A DNA stretch of 11,537 bases, taken from contig CAIRLQ010000097.1 in assembly GCA_903879465.1 (NCBI GenBank), forward strand, positions 1 to 11,537. The letters run 5' to 3'. The notes under the pieces were generated by a model. The model ran no database searches and was not told the DNA's origin. It worked only from the letters and a program-made list of their open reading frames with translations. Source of the stretch: an uncultured Opitutia bacterium (GTDB lineage: Bacteria > Verrucomicrobiota > Verrucomicrobiia > Opitutales > UBA953). Each line of letters starts with the position of its first letter. The stretch's first letter is position 1. A program made the translations under genes and the position numbers. Shown one piece after another: positions 1 to 7,127 of this stretch.

Positions 1-1155
1 GGTGGCGATGCGGGCGAGCAGGGCGGGCAGCTCATCTGTCTTGAGTACGGTCTTGCGGAGGGCGGAAGGAAGTGAGTTCACGCCGGCATTGCCGTCGGTG
101 GCACGGTCGTCGAGGGTATTGAAGAAGGCGAAGATTCGATAATAATCCTTCTGGCTGATCGGATCGAACTTATGGTCGTGGCATTGCGCGCAGCCGAGCG
201 TCAGCCCGAGAACGGATTCGCCAAGCGTCTTCACGCGGTCGGCGTTGTAATTGACGAGGTTCTCGGCCGGAATGGTGCCGCCCTCGTGGGTATTCATATT
301 GTTTCTCTGGAAACCGGTGGCGATGAGCTTGCCGTCGTCGGTGTCAGGCATGAGGTCGCCGGCGATCTGTTCGGCGATGAAGCGGTCGTAGGGTTTGTTA
401 TCGTTGAACGCCTGGATGACCCAATCCCGCCAAAGCCAGAGGTGACGGCCGCCGTCGATGGAGAAGCCGTTGGTGTCGGAATAGCGCGCAGCATCCAGCC
501 AATCGAGGCCCATGCGCTCACCGAAGTGCGGATTGGCCAGTAGTCGGTCAACGAGTCGACCGTAGGCGTCGGGCTGCTTGTCTTGGATGAAGGCTTCGAC
601 TTCGGCTGCGGTGGGGGGTAGTCCGGTCAAGTCCAGCGTCACGCGACGGATGAGGGTATAGCGATCGGCGGTTGGGGAGGGCTGCAAGGACGCTTCGGCT
701 AACTTCTGATGCACCCAGTAATCAATGGCGGGAAGTTTGTTCACGGCAGGCAGGGCAGGGCGCTGCGGGGCGACGAAGGCCCAGTGCTCTTCATATTTAG
801 CACCTTGCTCGATCCAGGCTTTGATCTTCGCCTTGTCCGACGGTGTGAGCGCAAGGTGGGATTTGGGCGGCGGCATCACCTCGTCTTCATCAGTGGAATG
901 GATGCGCTCCCAGACGGTGCTCTTCTTTAGATTTCCCGCCACGATGGGCGTGCCATTCTTGTGTTCGCGCGTGGCTTCATCTGAGAGGTCAAGTCGGAGC
1001 TTGGCCTTGCGGGCTTTCTCGTCGGAGCCGTGGCAGCTGAAGCAGTTCTCGGAAAGGATCGGGCGGATGTCCCGATTGAATGCAATGTCCTCAGCTTGGA
1101 CGGTCAGGATGGCGTGCAGACAGAAAAAAAGGGTAAGTTGCAGGGGGCGATGCAT
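1..1155 (-). CDS. PSCyt1/PSCyt2 (DUF1549) exported cytochrome c-like protein, N-terminal 385 residues
   Basis: Reading the minus strand from the ATG at 1155 gives an open frame running off the left edge. Residues 1-21 form a signal peptide ending in VQA. Residues 22-100 are a PSCyt1-type cytochrome domain with haem motif CFSCH (38-42) and MPPP (94-97), where Met94 is the probable axial ligand. From about residue 120 comes the PSCyt2/DUF1549 domain, with TLDLTGLPPT and, at 322-326, a second CAQCH motif followed by DHKFDPI. Full-length family members are usually 700-1100 residues with a DUF1553 (PSD1) domain at the C-terminus, so that part should lie beyond the edge. The family is strongly expanded in Planctomycetota and Verrucomicrobiota. 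Its reaction is unproven; a periplasmic redox role is inferred from the haem motifs. No Shine-Dalgarno motif precedes the start. It is divergent from the MBL-fold gene. Confidence 0.95.
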   Translation of the reverse strand, partial: MHRPLQLTLFFCLHAILTVQAEDIAFNRDIRPILSENCFSCHGSDEKARKAKLRLDLSDEATREHKNGTPIVAGNLKKSTVWERIHSTDEDEVMPPPKSHLALTPSDKAKIKAWIEQGAKYEEHWAFVAPQRPALPAVNKLPAIDYWVHQKLAEASLQPSPTADRYTLIRRVTLDLTGLPPTAAEVEAFIQDKQPDAYGRLVDRLLANPHFGERMGLDWLDAARYSDTNGFSIDGGRHLWLWRDWVIQAFNDNKPYDRFIAEQIAGDLMPDTDDGKLIATGFQRNNMNTHEGGTIPAENLVNYNADRVKTLGESVLGLTLGCAQCHDHKFDPISQKDYYRIFAFFNTLDDRATDGNAGVNSLPSALRKTVLKTDELPALLARIAT

Positions 1156-1257
1156 CTGGACTTAAGACAATGCCGACCAGAAAGGGGTTTCAATCCGTAT
1201 TGTCGCTGCTGGGGGACGGGTATTCGCCCTAGGTTTGGGCTGGAGCGGGCTGCGCAT

Positions 1258-1280
1258 GGGGGTAGATTTTCGTATCCCCC
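1258..1280. repeat. GGGGG/CCCCC inverted repeat ahead of the MBL-fold gene
   Basis: A 5-bp G/C stem (1258-1262 with 1276-1280) encloses a 13-nt loop and ends one base before the ATG at 1282. The rest of the 126-bp divergent gap (1156-1281) shows no clear -10/-35 pair; TAGATT at 1263-1268 is a weak -10 candidate. It may be an operator or RNA hairpin, or chance in a G/C-rich gap. Confidence 0.25.
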
Positions 1281-1281
1281 T

Positions 1282-2295
1282 ATGGCTACCGCACCGCTGC
1301 CTTCTTCCCGTCGAGAATTCCTTGGTGCCGCTGCCTTCGCCTTCGCTGGCTTGGCGACGGCGACACGCCTTGCCGCGGCGGACTCACCAAAGTCTCCGCT
1401 CAAGCGCCCGCCCAATCCCTTCGTTTATAAGTTCAATATCGGAAAGATTGAAGCCTTCTCCATCAGTGACGGGCATATGCTCTTCAAGCAGGGTCTCGAT
1501 CTTATGTGGCCCGAGTCGGCCCGACCGACGATGAAAGAAGCCTTGGTCTTCAATCGCGAGCGCCTCGATGCGCTGCCATTGTACGTCAATATTATGGGAC
1601 TGAAGATTGGCGATGAGGTTGCGCTCATCGACGCTGGTTTCGGGGAGCGCCACCCGAATCCCAATTTCGGATGGTTCGCCGAAGGTCTTCGCCAGCTGGG
1701 TATCAAGCCCGAGCAGGTTACGACCGGTTTCCTCAGTCATTCGCATTCCGACCACCTGGATGGTTTTGTCGATAACGGTAAGCCGGCCTTCCCGAAGGCC
1801 CAAATCTACCTCCTAAAGGAAGAGTATGATTTCTGGCGCGGCCCAAACCCCGATTTCTCCAAATCGAAGCGCGATAAGAAACCGCTTCCGAATATGGTGA
1901 AGAACGTCTGCCGTAATTTCGACATCCTCAAAGACCAGCTCGTCATCGCCAAGGATGGCCAGAAGCTTTTCCATGATGCCGTCACGGTCATTGCAGCCCC
2001 CGGCCACACCGACGGCCATGCCTGCTTTGAGATTCGCTCCGAAGGCGAGTCGCTCATCCACATCAGCGATGTCGTTCATCACCACGTACTCATGTTCGAC
2101 AACGTCGGCTGGACCGTCGCCATGGATCATGACCCCGAGACGGCGGTCAAGACCCGCCAGAAACTCTTTACCCGCATGGCCTCAGAAAAGTCCCGGGCTT
2201 TCGGTTTCCATCTGCCTTGGCCCGGTCTCGGTACCGTTGTGCCGAAGGGAAATCAATACGCCTGGGTCCCCGAGCGTTTTAGCTGGGGTTCATGA
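1282..2295 (+). CDS. Tat-exported metallo-beta-lactamase-fold hydrolase
   Basis: Encodes 337 residues from the ATG at 1282. That start puts a twin-arginine signal, SSRREFLG (8-15), followed by an Ala-rich hydrophobic stretch, at the N-terminus; the open frame extends upstream to 1030 but would bury the signal and overlap the divergent cytochrome gene. Zinc-site motifs of the MBL fold are intact: HSHSDH (153-158), the GHTDGH loop with His242, Asp263 in HISD, and His310 in FHLPWP. DAGFG (118-122) precedes the main motif as usual. The fold and ligand set resemble the lactonase/organophosphate hydrolase branch (AHL lactonases, methyl parathion hydrolase-like), so a periplasmic ester or lactone hydrolase is the best inference; the substrate cannot be read. 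Tat export suggests the protein folds and takes up metal in the cytoplasm. CCCCCT directly precedes the ATG and there is no Shine-Dalgarno motif. Confidence 0.93.
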   Translation: MATAPLPSSRREFLGAAAFAFAGLATATRLAAADSPKSPLKRPPNPFVYKFNIGKIEAFSISDGHMLFKQGLDLMWPESARPTMKEALVFNRERLDALPLYVNIMGLKIGDEVALIDAGFGERHPNPNFGWFAEGLRQLGIKPEQVTTGFLSHSHSDHLDGFVDNGKPAFPKAQIYLLKEEYDFWRGPNPDFSKSKRDKKPLPNMVKNVCRNFDILKDQLVIAKDGQKLFHDAVTVIAAPGHTDGHACFEIRSEGESLIHISDVVHHHVLMFDNVGWTVAMDHDPETAVKTRQKLFTRMASEKSRAFGFHLPWPGLGTVVPKGNQYAWVPERFSWGS

Positions 2296-2434
2296 GTCGG
2301 CGCATGCGGCGTTCCCGGCTACGCTGTAAATAAGAAGATATAGAGAGGATTTCACTCGTTTCCGATAGGACGGGGCAACAGGGGTAGATGGGGGTTGCGG
2401 TTGGTTCTTAGTCGGACACGTTAGCACTACCCCG

Positions 2435-3340
2435 ATGAATTCGATCTTCTTCCCTACGGTATGTCTGCTGCTTTCTTCGCTCGGAGCAATCGCTGCTCCT
2501 GAATCAGCACCGCGCGTCGTTCCGGCGGTACTTGTGCCCCTTAAGGCCAAGGTGGAAGTTACCGGCCAAGGTTGGAAAGGCCCAACACTTTCCTTCCGGG
2601 CTGAGACTCCGCCGACACCTGAACAGTGGAAAGCCATTGAAGGTCTCGGAATCCGGTACTTCTCCGTGGCTGGACCGGGCATTACTAATGATGGCTTCAG
2701 TCGGCTAGCAAAGCAGGACCCCGAGGGGATATCCTTGAATGGCACCGCCCTGACGGATGATGGCTTTAAGGCCTTTGCTACGATGAAATCCCTCCATTCG
2801 CTTAACATCCTGCATACCGTAAACGTTAAGGACGGCTTTACTGGCGCAGGTTTTGCCCAGCTTAAGTCATTGCCTAAGCTGCAGAAGATTACTTTTGCTG
2901 GCTCCAATTCGCGTGAGCCCGCTTTCATCGCGATGGCTGAACTGACGCAACTCAAGGAATTCCATAGTTGGCATAGCCAGTATGGTGATCCGACTAATCC
3001 TTACCTACTCCAGTTCAAGAACCTCGAAACACTCCGAATTGGCAACAGCTTGAAGCGCAACGACGGAAAACCCCGTCAGCTTAGCATTACGGATGCGACC
3101 CTGACGACCGTCGCGCAGTTGAGCAACTTGAAGACGCTCACATTCATGCAGGCTAAGTTTAGCCTCCCCGCGTTACTGCAGCTTAAGTCGCTCACGAAGC
3201 TGAATAACCTCATGTTTGTTACCGTCGATATTAGTGATGCTGATTTAGAGAAGCTGCGCGCGGCTCTCCCTAAAGTTAAGATAACGAACGCTCCGATGAC
3301 GGAAGCTGATCGTGCTAAACTTAAAGAGTTTCTGAATTAA
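2435..3340 (+). CDS. Secreted leucine-rich-repeat protein (LRR paralogue 1)
   Basis: Encodes 301 residues. Residues 1-21 form a Sec signal peptide (hydrophobic, ending AIAA). Residues 31-58 hold a conserved non-repeat strand region (VLVPLKAKV, then TLSFRAE). From about 65 to 280 there are irregular leucine-rich repeats, with units such as LTDDGFKAFATMKSLHSLNI and LPKLQKITFAG. A non-LRR block, QYGDP...NPYLL and LKR.DGKPRQL (182-216), interrupts the repeats and is kept in the paralogue at 4886-5785, roughly 60% identical over the mature length. No catalytic motif is visible, so a protein- or ligand-binding role in the periplasm or cell surface is inferred from the fold. The tail ends AKLKEFLN, matching TKLEEFLK in the paralogue. 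The start is preceded by ACCCCG and no Shine-Dalgarno motif; the upstream gap (2296-2434) shows no convincing promoter. Confidence 0.88.
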   Translation: MNSIFFPTVCLLLSSLGAIAAPESAPRVVPAVLVPLKAKVEVTGQGWKGPTLSFRAETPPTPEQWKAIEGLGIRYFSVAGPGITNDGFSRLAKQDPEGISLNGTALTDDGFKAFATMKSLHSLNILHTVNVKDGFTGAGFAQLKSLPKLQKITFAGSNSREPAFIAMAELTQLKEFHSWHSQYGDPTNPYLLQFKNLETLRIGNSLKRNDGKPRQLSITDATLTTVAQLSNLKTLTFMQAKFSLPALLQLKSLTKLNNLMFVTVDISDADLEKLRAALPKVKITNAPMTEADRAKLKEFLN

Positions 3341-3353
3341 CCCCTCGCGGGTT
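3339..3353 (+). terminator. Weak hairpin between convergent genes
   Basis: AACCC (3339-3343), a 5-nt loop and GGGTT (3349-3353) form a short stem followed by only a brief T run. It overlaps the stop codon of the LRR gene and lies in the 27-bp convergent gap, so it could end transcription from either side. The call rests on position and stem alone. Confidence 0.35.
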
Positions 3354-3367
3354 TCCCTCAGTCACCG

Positions 3368-3970
3368 TTACTGAAAAACCGTCGGTGCGGGTGCCGGTAC
3401 TGGTGCGGCGCCTGGTGCGGAAGCTGGTGCGGCACCGCCGCCCAAGTTGATTGTCGTCTGCGGTGGAGTGTTCGAGGGTGGGGCGGCGGGTTGACTGTTC
3501 ACACGTTGGATTTCAGCCAACAGAATCGCGATGCCTTGCTGGCGGAGCGCGTTAATCTGTGCCAGCATGGCGTCACGTTCGGAGTCGGGTGCGGTAGCCC
3601 AGTCGGCTTCGATTTTGTGACGTTGGTCGACAACTTCGCGGTAATCGGGTCGTTGGCCAAGTGCTTGGAAGGCCTGAGTGGCCCTGGGGTCGCTGGCGAG
3701 AATCGTCTGGCGGATGCGCCGGCCTTCTTCTTTCAGGTCCGTGAAACGTTCCTGCTGCTGTTGGCGGATGAGTTCTGCATTAACCGCGATGGGGGCGGAG
3801 CGGGCGGCAGCCGGCGACGGTACGGACTTAGCGGTGCGCACGGTTTCGATTGGGCTAACCCCTGCCATGTGGGCATAAGGAGACTTAGCCTTGGAGGGTG
3901 GCACTACGAGGCGGTAAGCAATGACGATCACGGCGAGGCCGACAAACGTGAATAGGGTAACTTTATTCAT
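3368..3970 (-). CDS. Single-pass membrane-anchored protein with helical middle and Ala/Pro-rich tail
   Basis: Encodes 200 residues; I do not recognise the family. Residues 5-23 are a hydrophobic N-terminal anchor (FTFVGLAVIVIAYRLVV). Residues 63-157 are charged, Gln/Arg/Glu-rich and probably helical, possibly coiled coil (RQQQQERFTDLKEEGRRI and later DAMLAQINALRQQGIAIL). Residues 160-199 are low-complexity Ala/Pro/Gly, including tetrapeptides of the form (G/A)(A/S)AP encoded by a 12-bp tandem DNA repeat. The layout of anchor, helix and flexible tail suggests an envelope scaffold or periplasmic spacer; this is inference only. It faces LRR protein 1 tail to tail and is divergent from the Sel1 lipoprotein gene. 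No Shine-Dalgarno motif precedes its ATG. Confidence 0.8.
   Translation of the reverse strand: MNKVTLFTFVGLAVIVIAYRLVVPPSKAKSPYAHMAGVSPIETVRTAKSVPSPAAARSAPIAVNAELIRQQQQERFTDLKEEGRRIRQTILASDPRATQAFQALGQRPDYREVVDQRHKIEADWATAPDSERDAMLAQINALRQQGIAILLAEIQRVNSQPAAPPSNTPPQTTINLGGGAAPASAPGAAPVPAPAPTVFQ
3401..3436. repeat. 12-bp tandem repeat, three copies, inside the Ala/Pro tail
   Basis: Three consecutive 12-bp units, TGGTGCGGCGCC, TGGTGCGGAAGC and TGGTGCGGCACC, are identical in the first eight bases; a more degenerate unit precedes them at 3389-3400. On the minus strand they encode repeats GAAP, ASAP and GAAP. Being in frame, copy-number changes would lengthen or shorten the tail without breaking the gene. 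Confidence 0.8.
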
Positions 3971-4111
3971 AAGTTTCGGAATCGGGGAGAGGCAGGATTA
4001 TGCTTATGTCACCACGTATCAAGAATGGTTCCTGAATATTAGACAGGCAACCCCGCAAAAAGCCCATCGTTGGCCGCTGGTGCCCATTTGCCAACCGCGC
4101 CGATGAGGCGT

Positions 4112-4163
4112 ATCAGGATTATCAATGTTTGGAGTGGAGGAAGTCCTGTTATACTCGCCGTCT
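4112..4163 (+). promoter_or_regulatory. Leaderless extended -10 promoter with ATCAGGATTA box (Sel1 lipoprotein)
   Basis: The box ATCAGGATTATCAATG lies at 4112-4127. The extended -10 TGTTATACT is at 4147-4155, with hexamer TATACT at 4150-4155. Exactly 8 nt separate the hexamer from the ATG at 4164, leaving at most a few bases of leader, and box start to hexamer start is 38 nt. The same spacings recur at 7076-7127 and 11041-11092. No TTGACA-like -35 is present. The rest of the 193-bp divergent gap (3971-4111) holds only a possible GTTGGC/GCCAAC hairpin (4069-4095). Confidence 0.75.
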
Positions 4164-4796
4164 ATGAGCCTCCGACGATTTCCTTGCCGCGGGGTACTTC
4201 TGTGGGTGGCCTGCGGTCTGGCTGGTTGCGTCGAACGCAAAGCGTACCCGTCTTTATTCTCGTCGGGCGATGGGTTTGTGAACGCCCTCAGTAGTATCTT
4301 CCTAGTCGTCAACGAATTCGGGCTGCTCGTGCGCTCGGGTTTTGAGCACGGGGAGCGAGTTATCGTCACCCGTACCTGGGAGCATTCGATGTCGGTGAGA
4401 GAATTAGATGAGCTCACGATCTTGGCGAATAAAGGTGAGGCCGCGGCGCAGGATAATTTAGGTTCATGTTATTACATGGGACGCGGGATGGCAGCGGATA
4501 GCGCCCAGGCGGCGTTTTGGTATCAGCGGTCCGCCGATCAGGGCTTCGCGAAGGGCCAGCATAATCTTGCGATGTGTTACGAGTTCGGGGAAGGCGTGCG
4601 CCGGGATCAGACTGAAGCGTATGCCTTTGTCAGTCTCGCCGCCGCGACCATCGCCGAAGATCGCCCGAAGATTATCCATATGGAGCTGGGGATGACGCCG
4701 GTGGAGATCTTGAAAGGGAAGGCCCGCGCCGCGACTCTCCGGTCGGTGATTGCGGCCAAGGCGGCTGAGGCCAAGCGCCAGTCCGTAGTGCCCTAG
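4164..4796 (+). CDS. Sel1-repeat lipoprotein
   Basis: Encodes 210 residues from the ATG at 4164. This start is preferred over the in-frame one at 4125 because it places a basic n-region, a hydrophobic core and the lipobox LAGC (19-22) at the N-terminus and sits exactly 8 nt after a shared -10 hexamer; 4125 would lie upstream of that promoter. After an unassigned region (23-88) come two Sel1-like (TPR-type) repeats: GEAAAQDNLGSCYYMGRGM (91-109 and on) and GFAKGQHNLAMCYEFGEGV (127-145 and on). The tail, TEAYAFVSLAAA...MTPVEILKGKARAATL, is the usual cap of Sel1 proteins and matches the tail of the larger Sel1 protein at 7128-8411. Sel1 repeats are protein-protein interaction scaffolds. A lipid-anchored periplasmic adaptor is likely; its partner is unknown. 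Confidence 0.88.
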   Translation: MSLRRFPCRGVLLWVACGLAGCVERKAYPSLFSSGDGFVNALSSIFLVVNEFGLLVRSGFEHGERVIVTRTWEHSMSVRELDELTILANKGEAAAQDNLGSCYYMGRGMAADSAQAAFWYQRSADQGFAKGQHNLAMCYEFGEGVRRDQTEAYAFVSLAAATIAEDRPKIIHMELGMTPVEILKGKARAATLRSVIAAKAAEAKRQSVVP

Positions 4797-4855
4797 GTCG
4801 CCGCCCCCATCTTCATCCTAATTATTCGCACGTGCCGCTCTAGGGTTGCGAGCAC

Positions 4856-4869
4856 AAGGGGGCACCCTT
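4856..4869 (+). terminator. Possible hairpin after the Sel1 lipoprotein gene
   Basis: AAGGG (4856-4860), loop GGCA and CCCTT (4865-4869) form a 5-bp stem followed by only one more T before GGCTG. It lies 60 bases after the stop codon and 16 bases before the next ATG, so it could be a weak terminator or part of the control region of LRR gene 2. Confidence 0.3.
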
Positions 4870-4885
4870 TGGCTGATTTACCCCT

Positions 4886-5785
4886 ATGAAGCATCTCTCC
4901 CGCCTCAGCGCATCGTTTTGGCTCCTCAGTCTAGGCCTTGTCGCCGCCCCGACGACCCCCGCTCCGGTTCCGGTAGCCCTTGAGCCCCTCAAGGCCAAAA
5001 TCGGTAACACTTACTCTTGGAAAGGGGTCACACTTTCATTCCGCGCGGAAACGACGATTACCGAGGATCAGTTTAAAGCCATCGAGGGTCTGGGTCTACG
5101 CCTCATTTCCACAGGCGGAAAGGGTGTCACCAATGACGCACTGGGTCGGCTCGCTAAATTAGACCCGGAAGGTCTGAGCTTAGATGGCACTGCCTTGACA
5201 GACGATGGCTTCCAGAATCTCGCCGCCATGAAATCACTCCGTTGGCTGTCGGTCGGCCATACGCTCAATGCGAAAGACGGTTTCACGGGCGTGGGTTTCG
5301 CCCAGCTCAAATCACTTTCCAGCCTCGAGCGGGTCAGCTTTGGCGGTAGCGGCTCTCGCGAGGCTGCCTTCACCGCAATCGGCGAGCTCACGCAACTCAA
5401 GGAATTCTCGAGCTGGCACACCCAATATGGTGACCCCGCCCACCCCTACCTGTTAAAGCTTAAGAATCTGGAAGCGCTGCGCCTAGGTAACAGCCTGAAG
5501 CGTTATGATGGCAAACCCCGGCAGCTTTGCCTGACGGATGCCACCATCGCAACCATCGCCCAAGTAACGTCATTAAAAAGCCTCAACCTGATGCAGGCTA
5601 AGCTCTCGCTCCCCGCTTTGCTGTCGCTGAAGAATTTACCGCAACTCGCGACCCTTCGGTTGGATGATATTGATCTCAGTGCCACCGACTATGAGAAACT
5701 CCGAGCAGCTCTTCCAAGGGTCAAACTAACGGGTAAGCCATTGAGCGACGCCGAACGCACCAAGCTCGAGGAGTTCCTGAAGTAA
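4886..5785 (+). CDS. Secreted leucine-rich-repeat protein (LRR paralogue 2)
   Basis: Encodes 299 residues. A signal peptide covers about residues 1-21 (MKHLSRLSASF..., ending LVAA). It is collinear with the LRR protein at 2435-3340 apart from small gaps near the N-terminus: shared blocks include PLKAK, TLSFRAET, KAIEGLG, DPEG.SL.GTALTDDGF, KDGFTG.GFAQLKSL, ELTQLKEF, QYGDP, LKR.DGKPRQL, SLPALL and EKLRAALP. The repeats span about residues 60-275 and are irregular LRRs with no enzyme motif. Both copies look intact and similarly constrained, which suggests two working proteins rather than gene and relic. Position directly after the Sel1 lipoprotein gene (89-bp gap) allows co-transcription. CCCCT precedes the ATG, as in the MBL-fold gene, with no Shine-Dalgarno motif. 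A binding or scaffold role outside the cytoplasm is inferred. Confidence 0.88.
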   Translation: MKHLSRLSASFWLLSLGLVAAPTTPAPVPVALEPLKAKIGNTYSWKGVTLSFRAETTITEDQFKAIEGLGLRLISTGGKGVTNDALGRLAKLDPEGLSLDGTALTDDGFQNLAAMKSLRWLSVGHTLNAKDGFTGVGFAQLKSLSSLERVSFGGSGSREAAFTAIGELTQLKEFSSWHTQYGDPAHPYLLKLKNLEALRLGNSLKRYDGKPRQLCLTDATIATIAQVTSLKSLNLMQAKLSLPALLSLKNLPQLATLRLDDIDLSATDYEKLRAALPRVKLTGKPLSDAERTKLEEFLK

Positions 5786-5827
5786 TCCCTGGCTCCCGTG
5801 CAGAGGGTGCAAGCGGTTCTCGGTGGT

Positions 5828-6952
5828 TCAGCGGGGGCGGCGCGCGTCGGTCTCGCTGAGCTTGAAACGAACGCTGACGACAGAGTTCTGGTCGGCGCCG
5901 GGGGCGTATTGTAAATAGGTCGTGCTCACGATTGTTCCGTCGGCGAGTAGTTCGACGCCCGGGTAGCCGCAATCACCGGTGTGCTTGCCGTAATGATTCA
6001 GTAGCTTGACGCGGTATTGTCCGGGGCGGCCGGACTTCAGGTCATCGTAGGTGCCTACCCAAGCAACGAAGTGACCACGGGTCGGGCTATTGAGGGCTTG
6101 GTCGCGGAAGCAGACGACCATGCGGCCGTCGGAAGTAAAGAGGCCGTTATGACGATCGCCCGTGAGGCCCCAGTTCGTCTCGGTCGGTGTGGACCACGTC
6201 GCACCTTCGTCTTGGCTGAACATCATCAGGCTGCGGCCTTTGTGGGTATTCTCGCGGAGTAGGCAGGCGAGCTCCTTGCCGTCGGGTGAGCGGAAGACGA
6301 ATGGTTCGCAAGGATTCTTGCCAGTAACCTCGGCCACCACGCGTGGTTCGGACCAGGTGAAGCCACCATCGGACGTAATCGTCTGGAGTGTCACCAAGGG
6401 AGCCTTGTCGGCGCCGCTAGGGCCGCGGTGATAGAGTCCGAGCGTGCGGCCGTCTTTGAGTCGGACCACGCTACTGAAAGTCATCACGCAGGGGAAGTTG
6501 AGCGGTGGCATTTCTTTCCACGTCTTGCCATCGTCTTCGCTCATGATGCTCGGCATCCCAGGTCCGCCGCGTTTGCCGAGGGCGGCGGAGAAGACCCAGA
6601 GGCGGGCTTTGCCGGCCGGGTCGACGATACGGTAGAGGCTCGGGCAGTTCTGGTGGGCCAAGAAGCCCTTGGGTAATTGCTCATCGAGGCGGATCCATGT
6701 CTGGCCCGCGTCATCACTGCGGGCCATTGGGCCGCTGTGACCGCCGTGATTAAGCGTCCAGACACAGTAGATCGTCTTGCCGTCGGGCATCATCAGGGTC
6801 GTCGGATGGCCCTGGTAAAGGGTCGGCGTGCCTGCGGCCACGACCACTTGCCGTTCCTTCTGGCCCGATAGATCAATCAACGGAAGGTTCGGCATCTCTT
6901 CAGCCGGGACCAGCGCGGCGAGGCAGAGCAGGGCGGAGGGTAGGGAATGCAT
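5828..6952 (-). CDS. Exported sialidase-like (BNR/Asp-box) beta-propeller protein
   Basis: Encodes 374 residues with a short signal peptide (1 to about 18, LLCLAALVPAEE). Four Asp boxes of the S/T-x-D-x-G-x-T-W type mark a six-bladed propeller: SDDAGQTW (79-86), SEDDGKTW (138-145), TSDGGFTW (193-200) and SQDEGATW (246-253). CGYPGVELLADGTIVSTTY (328-346) is typical of the last blades in this family. Length fits a single sialidase-fold domain. The classic N-terminal FRIP arginine motif of sialidases is not visible, so true sialic-acid cleavage is uncertain; a glycan-active or glycan-binding secreted protein is the safer call. It is transcribed alone, convergent with LRR gene 2 and divergent from the large Sel1 gene. 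A GATAAA hexamer (6961-6966 in plus coordinates) lies exactly 8 nt before the ATG, the spacing seen at the shared promoters. Confidence 0.9.
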   Translation of the reverse strand: MHSLPSALLCLAALVPAEEMPNLPLIDLSGQKERQVVVAAGTPTLYQGHPTTLMMPDGKTIYCVWTLNHGGHSGPMARSDDAGQTWIRLDEQLPKGFLAHQNCPSLYRIVDPAGKARLWVFSAALGKRGGPGMPSIMSEDDGKTWKEMPPLNFPCVMTFSSVVRLKDGRTLGLYHRGPSGADKAPLVTLQTITSDGGFTWSEPRVVAEVTGKNPCEPFVFRSPDGKELACLLRENTHKGRSLMMFSQDEGATWSTPTETNWGLTGDRHNGLFTSDGRMVVCFRDQALNSPTRGHFVAWVGTYDDLKSGRPGQYRVKLLNHYGKHTGDCGYPGVELLADGTIVSTTYLQYAPGADQNSVVSVRFKLSETDARRPR

Positions 6953-6966
6953 GTCGCCTGTTTATC
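6953..6966 (-). promoter_or_regulatory. Candidate -10 for the sialidase-like gene
   Basis: On the minus strand GATAAA is followed by 8 nt and the ATG, the same hexamer-to-ATG distance as the four TATAGT/TATACT promoters here. It lacks the TG extension and the ATCAGGATTA box, so it would be a different class. One hexamer is weak evidence. Confidence 0.4.
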
Positions 6967-7065
6967 GGCGCCGGAAACCCTGCCAAGCCTGATTGGGCTC
7001 CTCTGCGACACTTCAGGTTTTATCAAGTTAAGGTGGCTGCGACTAGGTATGAGCGTCCGGTGACA

Positions 7066-7127
7066 GATAGCTTACATCAGGATTAACGATGCTCGCTTGC
7101 GCTGGAACCGTGTTATAGTTATCTATT
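7066..7127 (+). promoter_or_regulatory. Leaderless extended -10 promoter with ATCAGGATTA box (large Sel1 gene)
   Basis: The box ATCAGGATTAACGATG is at 7076-7091, TG extension at 7111-7112, hexamer TATAGT at 7114-7119, then 8 nt to the ATG at 7128. The segment 7066-7130 matches 11031-11095 at 56 of 65 positions. In both, the sequence 17 nt upstream of the hexamer is GCTCGC rather than TTGACA, so recognition probably relies on the extended -10 and on a factor at the box. The 26 bases 7106-7131 are identical to 11264-11289. Confidence 0.8.

Noticed and set aside
172..543. Plus-strand open frame of 123 codons
   Set aside because: It is a shadow of the DUF1549 coding sequence, whose minus-strand frame carries the haem motif and conserved family residues.
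1030..1281. Upstream in-frame extension of the MBL-fold protein
   Set aside because: It overlaps the strongly supported cytochrome gene on the other strand and would place the twin-arginine signal 84 residues inside the protein.
3991..4008. GGCAGGATTATGCTTATG, resembling the ATCAGGATTA box
   Set aside because: No TATA-type hexamer lies 38 nt downstream on the plus strand and the first bases differ; it falls upstream of the opposite-strand gene.
4125..4163. Earlier start for the Sel1 lipoprotein
   Set aside because: It lies upstream of the shared -10 hexamer and spoils the lipoprotein signal; 4164 fits both.
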